Positions 1-5,154 of a DNA stretch of 7,156 nucleotides are shown here, one piece after another; position 1 is the stretch's first letter; each line of letters starts with the position of its first letter. The translations under genes were made by a program, and so were the position numbers. Below the pieces are notes generated by a model. It searched no databases. It was not told the DNA's origin and worked only from the letters and a program-made list of their open reading frames with translations. The DNA is from Bacillota bacterium (GTDB taxonomy: Bacteria; Bacillota; Clostridia; Christensenellales; CALWSW01), in the NCBI GenBank assembly GCA_023402915.1, contig JAEYFO010000135.1:1-7156 (forward strand), written 5' to 3'.

Positions 1-1
1 C

Positions 2-580
2 GGAAAGACCGTCGGCCTGGTGGGCTTTGGCAACATCGGCTCCCTCGTGGCGAAGAAGCTCTCCGGCTTTGACGTGAACGTCATCGTGTACGATCCCTAT
101 ACCAGCGCCGAGCGCATCGAAGCCGCCGGATGCAAAAAGGTCGAGGTCGAAGAGCTGTTCAAGACTTCCGATTTCATTTCCATCCACGCCCGCCTGACCG
201 AGCAGAACAAGCACATGGTCAACGCCGAGCTCATCGGCATGATGAAGCCCACGGCGTACCTCATCAACACCGGCCGCAGCGGTCTGGTGGATCAGGACGC
301 GCTCATTGCCGCGCTGCGCGAGCACCGCATCATGGGCGCTGCGCTCGACGTGTTCGACACCGAGCCCCTCGATCCCAAGAGCCCCTATCGCGAGCTGGAT
401 AACGTCACCCTCACGACCCACATCGCCGGAACGACGGCCGACGCGCTGAGCAATTCTCCCTTCCTGCTGATGGAGGACGTGGCCACGTTCCTCAGGGAGG
501 GCAACAGCCGCTTCATCGTCAACCGCGAAGTGCTGGAAAACGAAGGCTTCAAGGCCTGGCTGGCCGAAGTGCGCGGCTAA
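2..580 (+). CDS. D-isomer-specific 2-hydroxyacid dehydrogenase (phosphoglycerate dehydrogenase-like), 5' end outside window
   Basis: About 192 C-terminal residues are visible; family members usually have 310-340, so the N-terminal substrate-binding part lies upstream of the window. The visible part is the NAD-binding Rossmann domain. It begins with the dinucleotide loop GFGNIG, followed about 20 residues later by an acidic residue in VYDPY, which favours NAD over NADP. The catalytic triad of the family is present: Arg in NTGRSGLVD, Glu in DVFDTEP, and His in THIAGTT. Enzymes of this family reversibly oxidise D-2-hydroxy acids to 2-oxo acids in the cytoplasm. The gene lies 115 nt before a class II aldolase and is followed by a sugar kinase, so a role in sugar or sugar-acid catabolism is more likely than serine biosynthesis; no ACT domain follows, which also argues against classical SerA. 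The exact substrate is unknown. The family call is firm. Confidence 0.93.
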   Translation, partial: GKTVGLVGFGNIGSLVAKKLSGFDVNVIVYDPYTSAERIEAAGCKKVEVEELFKTSDFISIHARLTEQNKHMVNAELIGMMKPTAYLINTGRSGLVDQDALIAALREHRIMGAALDVFDTEPLDPKSPYRELDNVTLTTHIAGTTADALSNSPFLLMEDVATFLREGNSRFIVNREVLENEGFKAWLAEVRG

Positions 581-593
581 ACAGCCGGACTGA

Positions 594-673
594 CCGCCGC
601 CTGCGGGAAGGGTCTGGAGGACTGCCGGAAGAGAAACTTTTTCCCCCTTCCCCTGCCGCGGCGGCCTGTTTTT
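594..673 (+). terminator. Large imperfect hairpin with T-run between dehydrogenase and aldolase (possible attenuator or partial terminator)
   Basis: Bases 594-600 (CCGCCGC) pair with 658-664 (GCGGCGG), and 605-612 (GGGAAGGG) pair with 645-652 (CCCTTCCC). A small internal loop separates the two helices. Inside lies a further weak helix, GGAAGAG with CTTTTTCC. A T-run follows at 669-673, and the aldolase ribosome binding site begins only 8 nt later. This could end part of the upstream transcript, stabilise an mRNA 3' end or act as an RNA processing point. The structure is read by eye and no folding energy was calculated. Confidence 0.45.
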
Positions 674-695
674 CAAACCAAAGGAGAACATCTTC

Positions 696-1541
696 ATGCT
701 GACCAATTTCAACGCCATGCTGGCGGACGCTTATGAAAAGCACTATGCCGTCGGCTCGTTCAACGTTTATAATTTCGAAACGATGAAGGGCGTCGTGGAC
801 GCCGCAAAGCGCATGGGTGTGCGCGCGGTCATCGTTGCGTTCGGCGCAAAATACCTCAGCAACATGACGCTCGAGGATGCGCACTCCATGGCAAAGACCC
901 TTTCGGAGGAAAACGACCTGCCCGTCTGCCTGCATCTGGATCACTGCTCCGACCCGGACGTGGTCTATCGCGCCATCTGCGCGGGCTTCGGCTCCGTGAT
1001 GTACGACGGCTCCGCCCTGCCCTTTGCAAAGAACCTGGAAAACACCCGCCGGGTGTGCCAGGTGGCCCATACCTGCGGCGTGTCCGTCGAGGCGGAGCTG
1101 GGCTCTTTGGCGGCGGGCGAAGCGTCCCACGAGGGCTCGGCTTCCGACCGCGAGGTGTATACCGACCCCAAGGCTGCGGCAGAATTTGTCCGCGAGACCG
1201 GCGTGGATGCGCTGGCCGTTTCCGTCGGCACGGTGCATGGCCTTTATAAGGGCACGCCCAACATCCGGCTGGACATCCTCAAGGACATCAACGAAGCCTG
1301 CGGCATTCCGCTGGTGCTGCACGGCGGCTCGGGCATTCCCGAAGAGACTATCTCTGCCTGCATCCAAAGCGGCATCACGAAAATCAACGTCAATACGGAA
1401 ATTTCCCACTACACCATGGAACGCACGGCGGAGATCTTTGCCGCTGGCGGCAAACTCCCGCACCTGTCTGTCCTTGCGCTCAAGCAGCAGCAGTTTGTTG
1501 CGGACGTGGTGGAAAAATACATCCGCTTTTTCGGAAAGTAA
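696..1541 (+). CDS. Class II (zinc-dependent) ketose-bisphosphate aldolase, FbaA/GatY/KbaY family
   Basis: This 281-residue protein has the family's usual length (about 280-290) and forms a TIM barrel that cleaves a ketose (bis)phosphate into dihydroxyacetone phosphate and an aldehyde. The key residues are visible: Asp82 and zinc ligand His83 in HLDH (80-83), Glu134 in EAELG, zinc ligand His181 in GTVHG, zinc ligand His209 in LHGGSG, and the phosphate/DHAP-binding segments GGSG (210-213) and NVNTE (231-235). The ATG is preceded by AAGGAG at 681-686 with 9 nt spacing. It follows a 2-hydroxyacid dehydrogenase gene and precedes an FGGY kinase gene, which suggests a dedicated catabolic aldolase rather than the glycolytic enzyme. 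Whether the substrate is fructose-, tagatose- or another ketose phosphate cannot be decided from these motifs. Family call firm, substrate unknown. Confidence 0.94.
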   Translation: MLTNFNAMLADAYEKHYAVGSFNVYNFETMKGVVDAAKRMGVRAVIVAFGAKYLSNMTLEDAHSMAKTLSEENDLPVCLHLDHCSDPDVVYRAICAGFGSVMYDGSALPFAKNLENTRRVCQVAHTCGVSVEAELGSLAAGEASHEGSASDREVYTDPKAAAEFVRETGVDALAVSVGTVHGLYKGTPNIRLDILKDINEACGIPLVLHGGSGIPEETISACIQSGITKINVNTEISHYTMERTAEIFAAGGKLPHLSVLALKQQQFVADVVEKYIRFFGK

Positions 1542-1755
1542 GAAGCAAAATCAAAACGGACAGTTCCTGCTTCTTTGCAGGAAGAATCGGACGATTTTTC
1601 CAGAAACAACCGCGCGCCTGCATTGAAACCGCGAGGAATACTGATCTGGTCAGGGCGGCGCATCTTTTCGTTGTTCAAAAATTCAATCGTGCAGTTTGAT
1701 ACGGCGCAAAAGCCGCGCGCAGGACTTTGGCGCTTTTGCCTGAAAAACGGGCGAA

Positions 1756-1800
1756 GCGCCGAAGGATCCGGCGCACTCTTCCTTTGCTTTTCTTTCATTT
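1756..1800 (+). terminator. Possible weak terminator upstream of the kinase
   Basis: A 6-bp GC helix (1756-1761 with 1769-1774, 7-nt loop) is followed by an interrupted T-rich stretch to about 1800. The helix is short and the T tract is broken, so termination would be partial at best. Confidence 0.25.
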
Positions 1801-1805
1801 GAAAT

Positions 1806-1835
1806 TTGGAACGCTGATTTGGAAAATTCAATACT
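1806..1835 (+). promoter_or_regulatory. Weak sigma-A-like promoter candidate for the kinase
   Basis: TTGGAA at 1806-1811, an 18-nt spacer and AATACT at 1830-1835 each match four of six consensus bases. This would give a leader of roughly 90 nt before the kinase start. It is the best pair I see in this spacer but is not strong. Confidence 0.25.
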
Positions 1836-1920
1836 TTTTTTCAAAACGCCGGGGCGGTTTTCTTGCGGCCTCCGTGTTTTTGTACCCTCGTGAACCGATT
1901 TTGACTTTTTCGTTTGTTTG

Positions 1921-1928
1921 AAAGGAGG
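1921..1928 (+). promoter_or_regulatory. Ribosome binding site that fixes the kinase start
   Basis: AAAGGAGG lies 6 nt before the ATG at 1935. An in-frame TTG at 1914 lies upstream of this site and has no ribosome binding site of its own, so ATG 1935 is chosen. Confidence 0.85.
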
Positions 1929-1934
1929 AACGCC

Positions 1935-3461
1935 ATGGATCAGTACCTTATCGCCATTGACGTGGGCACGCAGAGCCTGCGCTCGAGCGTTTTTGACACG
2001 GCTGGGAACCAGTATTTTACGGCGAGCTACGATTACAGTCCCAGATTTTCGCCGGGGAACCGCGCCGAGCAGGCGCCCTCGAGCTGGGAGGAAGCGCTGC
2101 ACCACACCCTTTCGCGCACGGGATTCTTCCTGGCGCAGCAAAAGGACAAACCGGTCGCCTGCATCGCCATCACGTCGCAGCGCGCGTCGGTCATTCCCAT
2201 GGATGAAGCGGGGCAGCCGCTCCACGATGCGCTCATGTGGCAGGACAAACGGGCCGTGCGCGAATGCGAACAGATTGCGGAAAAAATTTCGCCGGAGGCG
2301 CTGTACGCCCAGTGCGGCCTGCGGCTCGACCCCTACTTCTCGCTGCCGAAAATGCTGTATCTTCGAAACGAGCGGCCGGACGTGTGGGAAAAGACAAAAA
2401 AGCTCATCGGTGTGCAGGACTACATCTGCTATCTGCTGACGGGAAACTACGTGACCGACTGGTCGCAGGCCTGCCGGACGATGCTGCTTGATCTGCGCAC
2501 GTTTACGTGGAACGAGGCGCTCCTTTCCCTGCTGGAGCTGGATCGCTCGCTGCTGTGCGATCTCTGTCCGCCGGGCGGCGTGGCCGGAACGCTCAGCGAA
2601 AGCTATGCGGCGATGGTCGATCTGCCGGCCGGACTTCCCGTGCTGCTTTGCGGCGGGGATCAGCAGTGCGCAGCGCTGGCGCTGGGGCTGTTTTCCCCCG
2701 GCACCGCCACGGCGAACACGGGAACCGGCTCGTTTGTGCTGGGTTATGCGGCGCAGCCGACGTTCGACGAACAGCAGCGGATCCTCTGCTCTGCGGCGGC
2801 CGTTCCGGGGCGCTGGATCGTTGAAGCGGGCATTTATGCTTCGGGCGCGACGTACAATTGGTGCAGAAAGCAGCTCTTTGACCAGTGCGGCGCGGATGAA
2901 GTGACGTTCGAGCAGGTGAACCGCGAAGTGGACGACACGGCGCCCGGCGCAGGGGGCGTTGTGGTGCTGCCGCATTTTCAGGGGAGCGCCGCGCCCTATT
3001 GGAACCCGAAGGCCAAGGGCATGTTTTTCAACATGAATCTCGGCACGACCCGCGGGCAGATGTGTCGCGCCCTTTTGGAGGGCATCGCCAGCGAAATTGC
3101 GGAAAACATCGCGCTTATCGAGCAGAACGCGGGCGAAATCGAGCGGGTGTATCTGGCGGGCGGGCTGACGAAATTTCCCACCTATTGCCAGATTCTGGCC
3201 GACTGCCTGGAAAAGCCGGTCATCCGGCAAAAGAATGCGGAAGCCACGCTCCTTGGCTGCGTGATGAGCGCCGCGGTGACACTGGGCGTGTATCCGGATT
3301 ACGAAACGGCCTCTGCCGCGGTGGCGAACGGCGCGGGCGAAGTGTTCGAGCCGGCGGCGGAGCGGGTAAAGATCTACCGCGATCTGCGTGCGCTCAAGAA
3401 GGCGCTCTACGACGCCCTTGCCTCCAACGGCATTTACGAAATGGCCGAGGCGCTGCGGTAG
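1935..3461 (+). CDS. FGGY-family carbohydrate kinase
   Basis: This 508-residue protein has the normal length of the FGGY family (ribulokinase, xylulokinase, glycerol kinase), ATP-dependent cytoplasmic enzymes that phosphorylate sugars or polyols. The first actin-like domain begins with DVGTQSLRSS (residues 9-18), the N-terminal phosphate loop. AITSQRASV (78-86) and MWQDKRA (101-107) correspond to the sugar-binding region. The likely catalytic base is Asp242 in GGDQQ. The second domain has NTGTGSF (261-267), HFQGSAAPYWNP (347-358) and the ATP-binding AGG (408-410). The GDQQ and APYWNP patches recall glycerol kinase, while the overall layout also fits xylulokinase-like enzymes, so the substrate is open. 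It lies downstream of the aldolase in the same orientation and would supply a phosphorylated substrate for it. A strong terminator follows 84 nt after the stop. Confidence 0.94.
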   Translation: MDQYLIAIDVGTQSLRSSVFDTAGNQYFTASYDYSPRFSPGNRAEQAPSSWEEALHHTLSRTGFFLAQQKDKPVACIAITSQRASVIPMDEAGQPLHDALMWQDKRAVRECEQIAEKISPEALYAQCGLRLDPYFSLPKMLYLRNERPDVWEKTKKLIGVQDYICYLLTGNYVTDWSQACRTMLLDLRTFTWNEALLSLLELDRSLLCDLCPPGGVAGTLSESYAAMVDLPAGLPVLLCGGDQQCAALALGLFSPGTATANTGTGSFVLGYAAQPTFDEQQRILCSAAAVPGRWIVEAGIYASGATYNWCRKQLFDQCGADEVTFEQVNREVDDTAPGAGGVVVLPHFQGSAAPYWNPKAKGMFFNMNLGTTRGQMCRALLEGIASEIAENIALIEQNAGEIERVYLAGGLTKFPTYCQILADCLEKPVIRQKNAEATLLGCVMSAAVTLGVYPDYETASAAVANGAGEVFEPAAERVKIYRDLRALKKALYDALASNGIYEMAEALR

Positions 3462-3544
3462 CAGAGCTTTCTTGAAAACGGCGCAGGATGCAAAGTGCGC
3501 TTTCGGGCGGAAGGCCGGGCGCAGAACATTCAAAAGATATACAA

Positions 3545-3586
3545 AAACGGCGGGACGATGGTTGTCCCGCCGTTTGGCTGTTTTTG
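3545..3586 (+). terminator. Intrinsic terminator after the kinase
   Basis: A perfect 12-bp helix (3545-3556 with 3564-3575, 7-nt loop) is followed a few bases later by TTTTT at 3581-3585. It closes the catabolic cluster. The A-run before the helix could allow some function in the opposite direction. Confidence 0.88.
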
Positions 3587-3935
3587 GAAAGAAGGTTTGA
3601 AGAAATCCAATTAGGAGAATTTGAATTTTTGAAAGAATGGTCTGTTTTCTTGAAAGAATAGTTGTCGACGGAAGAAAAGCCGGACGGACGTTGCCTTCTT
3701 CTGCGTGCAGGGAAAGACTGTTCAAAACAATGAGGAAGCAGCAGGGTCGAAGCGCTGCGCCGACGCGCGGCAAAGGCCTTTACATGGGCGCTTTGACCAG
3801 TTGGAAAAGCATCTGCTTTCCGAAGTTTTTCTGAAATTTTTTGAAAAGGTGTACAAAAACATCGGAACAGCTGTTGCTTTGTCGTTTGCCACTTGAGCGT
3901 TACTTGCGTAGATGCTTTTGCTGTGTTTAGGGCTA
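3587..3935. other. Intergenic region, no supported gene
   Basis: Open frames here have no ribosome binding site and no recognisable motifs. Visible items are a direct repeat TTGAAAGAAT near 3629 and 3652, and an imperfect inverted repeat of 11 bp with one mismatch (3820-3830 with 3855-3865) around an AT-rich centre. The base composition is more AT-rich than in the flanking genes, as expected for non-coding or decayed DNA. Confidence 0.55.
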
Positions 3936-3964
3936 TTGCATTCAGCCTCCCTTCGTATTATAAT
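3936..3964 (+). promoter_or_regulatory. Strong sigma-A promoter of a predicted small RNA
   Basis: TTGCAT at 3936-3941 and a perfect TATAAT at 3959-3964 are separated by the ideal 17 nt. The -10 lies in a palindrome (TATTATAATA), but no -35 is found at the right distance for the opposite strand, so + strand use is favoured. Transcription would start near 3970-3972. No open reading frame with a ribosome binding site follows before the terminator. Confidence 0.65.
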
Positions 3965-3969
3965 AAAGG

Positions 3970-4053
3970 CAGGCGGGCGGATTATTTGCGAGTTAGTCCT
4001 GTCCTGTCGTGTTACCGCTTGCAGGTGTTACAGCATTTGCAAGCGGTCTTTTT
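3970..4053 (+). ncRNA. Predicted small RNA of about 80-84 nt, antisense to the 3' end of a small Cys-rich ORF
   Basis: The RNA would run from just after the consensus promoter to the T-run at 4049-4053. Its 3' half is an intrinsic terminator. Its 5' part is G-rich (GGCAGGCGGGCGG) and may pair with the repeated CCTGTCCTGTC segment near 3999-4009. I found no start codon with a Shine-Dalgarno sequence in it. About 40 nt of its 3' end (4012-4053) are complementary to the last codons of the - strand 41-codon frame, and the rest would be complementary to that message's 3' untranslated part. A cis-acting antisense role is therefore inferred; a trans-acting role or a byproduct transcript is also possible. 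I do not recognise it as a known RNA family. Confidence 0.5.
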
Positions 4054-4137
4054 ATCTTCGGCGCGAATCACTTCGATTTTTACCGTCTTAGTGACAGTGA
4101 CCTTGATAACAGACTTGGTCTGCTTGTGCTGTCCCAT
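4012..4137 (-). CDS. Small basic Cys-rich protein, 41 residues, function unknown
   Basis: The frame runs from ATG at 4137 to TAA at 4012. It has a very good ribosome binding site, AAAGGAG with 6 nt spacing. The product is strongly basic (nine Lys and two Arg against three acidic residues). Residues 9-24 alternate beta-branched and charged residues (VIKVTVTKTVKIEV), as in a beta-strand or hairpin. The C-terminus carries Cys33, Cys35, Cys36 and Cys39 in the pattern CxCCxxC, which could bind zinc or another metal or form disulfides. There is no signal peptide or membrane segment. An extended -10 promoter-like site lies about 60 nt upstream. I do not recognise the family. Support for coding rests on the ribosome binding site, promoter and non-random composition; the alternative is that the conserved object is the hairpin RNA of the other strand. 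Confidence 0.55.
   Translation of the reverse strand: MGQHKQTKSVIKVTVTKTVKIEVIRAEDKKTACKCCNTCKR
4014..4053 (+). terminator. Intrinsic terminator of the predicted small RNA
   Basis: A 10-bp helix (4014-4023 with 4038-4047) can be extended inward by G-U, U-A and G-C pairs to a 4-nt loop, and is followed by CTTTTT (4048-4053). On the - strand the helix has no T-run after it, so it points to + strand transcription. The same DNA encodes the C-terminal Cys motif of the opposing small ORF. Confidence 0.7.
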
Positions 4138-4143
4138 GGGGCA

Positions 4144-4150
4144 CTCCTTT
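4144..4150 (-). promoter_or_regulatory. Ribosome binding site of the 41-codon ORF
   Basis: Read on the - strand this is AAAGGAG, 6 nt before ATG 4137. It is as good as the sites of the large genes in the window and is the main reason to call the small ORF. Confidence 0.65.
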
Positions 4151-4194
4151 CTGCCCGCCTTGCCTTTGCGTCTTGGGGTTTTCCTTGGCGCATT

Positions 4195-4206
4195 CTTTAT
4201 ATAGCA
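4195..4206 (-). promoter_or_regulatory. Extended -10 promoter candidate for the 41-codon ORF
   Basis: On the - strand the bases read TGCTATATAAAG, an extended -10 (TGnTATATA). No good -35 lies at 16-18 nt, which extended -10 promoters can do without. Transcription would start near 4190, giving a leader of about 50 nt. Confidence 0.4.
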
Positions 4207-4515
4207 TTGGAAGGAACTTCACTTTTTGAAAAACTGAGGGGAACTGCTGGCTGACTGGAATCCTTCTCACGAATTCGCCGCTTTTCTGCTGGACGGGTGA
4301 CTTTGCGTCAGCCGTGACCTTTAGGGCGCGTGACGGTTTTGTCAGCACCCCTTGCGCTGCTTCGCTGGAGAACACGGCCCCCTGTCCCCGGACACACGGC
4401 ACCCCTATACCCTCTGGGGCACGCGGCGGAGCACACAGTAGGAACCGGATGCGCCTTCGTCAAGCTGGGGGCAGCGCTTTTTCAAAAGGAAAAGGGGCGC
4501 TTCGCCTTGGCGGCG

Positions 4516-4956
4516 TTACGGCTGTTTCGCTTCGGCGTAACGCTCCATGCCCCACCAGTTGGGCAGCAGGTCTTTGAGCAAAACCGTCTCGCGCATTTCA
4601 TAATCCACCAGAATTTCCATCTGACCGTTATCCTCGTTGAGCTGATAGAAAAACTCCCGGCAGGTGCCGCAGGGCATTCCGCTGCCGCCGCCATGGGGGG
4701 CCTTGTCCCGAAAGGCGATGAGCCGTTTGACCTTCGTCTGTCCGCTGGCTGCGTACATGGCGAGGGCGGCTACCCGCTCGGCGCAAAGGTTCATTCACGC
4801 CGCTGCAGCTTTCGATGCAAAAGCCGGTGTAAATTTCGCCGTTTTCGCTCTCGAGCGCGCAGACCACATCACATGATGCGCGTACACAAACGGAGAAACG
4901 TCCTGCGGACGGTATTGCCTTTTTGCGGCTCCGTACAGTTTTTCCCAGATATCCAT
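4516..4956 (-). pseudogene. cdd: Cytidine deaminase, broken by two frameshifts
   Basis: Cytidine deaminase hydrolyses cytidine or deoxycytidine to uridine forms in pyrimidine salvage. Pieces in different frames join to one family member of about 143-144 residues. Frame one, from ATG 4956 (AAGGAGG 6 nt upstream), gives an N-terminus ending SPFVYAHHV. A second frame gives VCALESENGEIYTGFCIESCSGV. The first frame resumes with NLCAERVAAL and carries GGGSGMPCGTC to the end. The zinc ligands (Cys of CAE, both Cys of PCGTC) and the catalytic Glu of CAE are intact. The first shift lies at a tandem duplication CACAT-CACAT (+ strand 4865-4874). The second lies at TTCA-TTCA (+ strand 4790-4797), which may equally be read as one inserted base and creates an in-frame TGA. 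Together the inserts restore the frame, but the central third is scrambled and a stop intervenes. Decay looks recent. A recoded gene or an assembly error is less likely. Confidence 0.85.
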
Positions 4957-5154
4957 GGGAGGCCTCCTTCGCAGTTCCGTTGGGCGGCACGGCTTGAAAC
5001 GGACGCCGCCTGAAAAGAGCAGCGCCCGAACCTGCCGGGGCTCGGGCGTTTTTGAATGACTGTCGGAAAATCTGAAATTTTCCGCCGGGAGGAAGCTGTT
5101 TGGAACAGACGCGCTGAAAAAACGCTTCTGTTCTCCAGCGCCCCTTTTCGCGGG
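4957..5154. other. Spacer between alcohol dehydrogenase end and deaminase start
   Basis: The spacer contains the deaminase ribosome binding site (4963-4969 on the - strand), a GC helix GGCGGC/GCCGCC (4983-4988 with 5005-5010), a T-tailed hairpin at 5023-5053, an AT-rich perfect 8-bp hairpin (5064-5071 with 5077-5084) and a 7-bp inverted repeat GAACAGA/TCTGTTC around an A6 run near 5103-5135. No gene is seen. Confidence 0.55.
5023..5053 (+). terminator. Intrinsic terminator, possibly bidirectional
   Basis: A 7-bp helix (5023-5029 with 5042-5048), with further pairs inside the loop, is followed by TTTTT at 5049-5053 on the + strand. On the - strand the same helix is followed by GCTGCTCTTTT, a weaker tail that could end the alcohol dehydrogenase transcript. 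No + strand gene that needs it is visible. Confidence 0.6.

Larger units (their letters stand above)
1542..1934. other. Intergenic region before the sugar kinase, no gene seen
   Basis: This 393-nt spacer holds no convincing gene. Two weak hairpins could end the aldolase transcript: TTCCTGC/GCAGGAA at 1564-1583, and GCGCCG/CGGCGC at 1756-1774 followed by a pyrimidine-rich but interrupted T tract. A 10-bp direct repeat AAAATTCAAT occurs at 1678-1687 and 1823-1832. The right part is AT-rich and holds a weak promoter-like pair. The length of the gap suggests that the kinase may be transcribed separately from the aldolase. Confidence 0.6.
4138..4515. other. Region between the small Cys-rich ORF and the broken cytidine deaminase; no firm gene
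   Basis: Apart from the ribosome binding site and promoter of the small ORF, I see no supported gene. A - strand open frame starting with GTG at 4402 runs through this region and overlaps the small ORF in another frame; it has no ribosome binding site. On the - strand, GTCAC occurs three times at intervals of 16-17 bp (4330-4334, 4314-4318, 4297-4301). A TTGACG (4458-4463) with TACTGT (4435-4440) at 17 nt spacing on the - strand is a possible weak promoter. CGCC/GGCG repeats just after the deaminase stop could form a weak terminator. Confidence 0.45.

Noticed and set aside
549..1463. Long open frame of 304 codons on the - strand opposite the aldolase
   Set aside because: It has no domain or ribosome binding site and is explained by the GC-rich third positions of the real aldolase gene on the other strand.
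1914..1934. TTG at 1914 as an earlier kinase start
   Set aside because: The ribosome binding site at 1921-1928 lies downstream of it and is correctly spaced for ATG 1935, where the family's N-terminus begins.
1683..3773. Open frame of 696 codons on the - strand opposite the kinase
   Set aside because: The product is Arg/His-rich without any family motif, and the + strand frame is a full FGGY kinase with all motifs. It is an antisense shadow.
3637..3896. Two short overlapping + strand frames (starts at 3637 and 3705)
   Set aside because: The only AGGAG nearby (3613-3617) is 19 nt from the first start; the second start, GTG, has none. No motifs are visible.
3955..3972. The palindromic TATTATAATA as a - strand promoter
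   Set aside because: No -35-like hexamer lies 16-18 nt upstream on the - strand, and the only - strand ATG after it (with GGGAGG) reads just two codons before a stop.
3893..4204. 103-codon + strand frame with hydrophobic stretches
   Set aside because: It runs through the promoter and terminator of the predicted small RNA and lacks a ribosome binding site; its hydrophobicity reflects the complement of the small basic ORF.
4088..4402. 104-codon - strand frame beginning with GTG at 4402
   Set aside because: It has no ribosome binding site and overlaps the promoter and start of the better supported 41-codon ORF in another frame. It could be reconsidered if homologues are found.
4330..5013. Open frame of 227 codons on the + strand across the deaminase
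   Set aside because: It has no motifs or ribosome binding site; the opposite strand carries recognisable cytidine deaminase pieces.
5064..5084. Perfect 8-bp AT-rich hairpin as a terminator of the alcohol dehydrogenase
   Set aside because: The helix is AT-rich and no T-run follows on the - strand.
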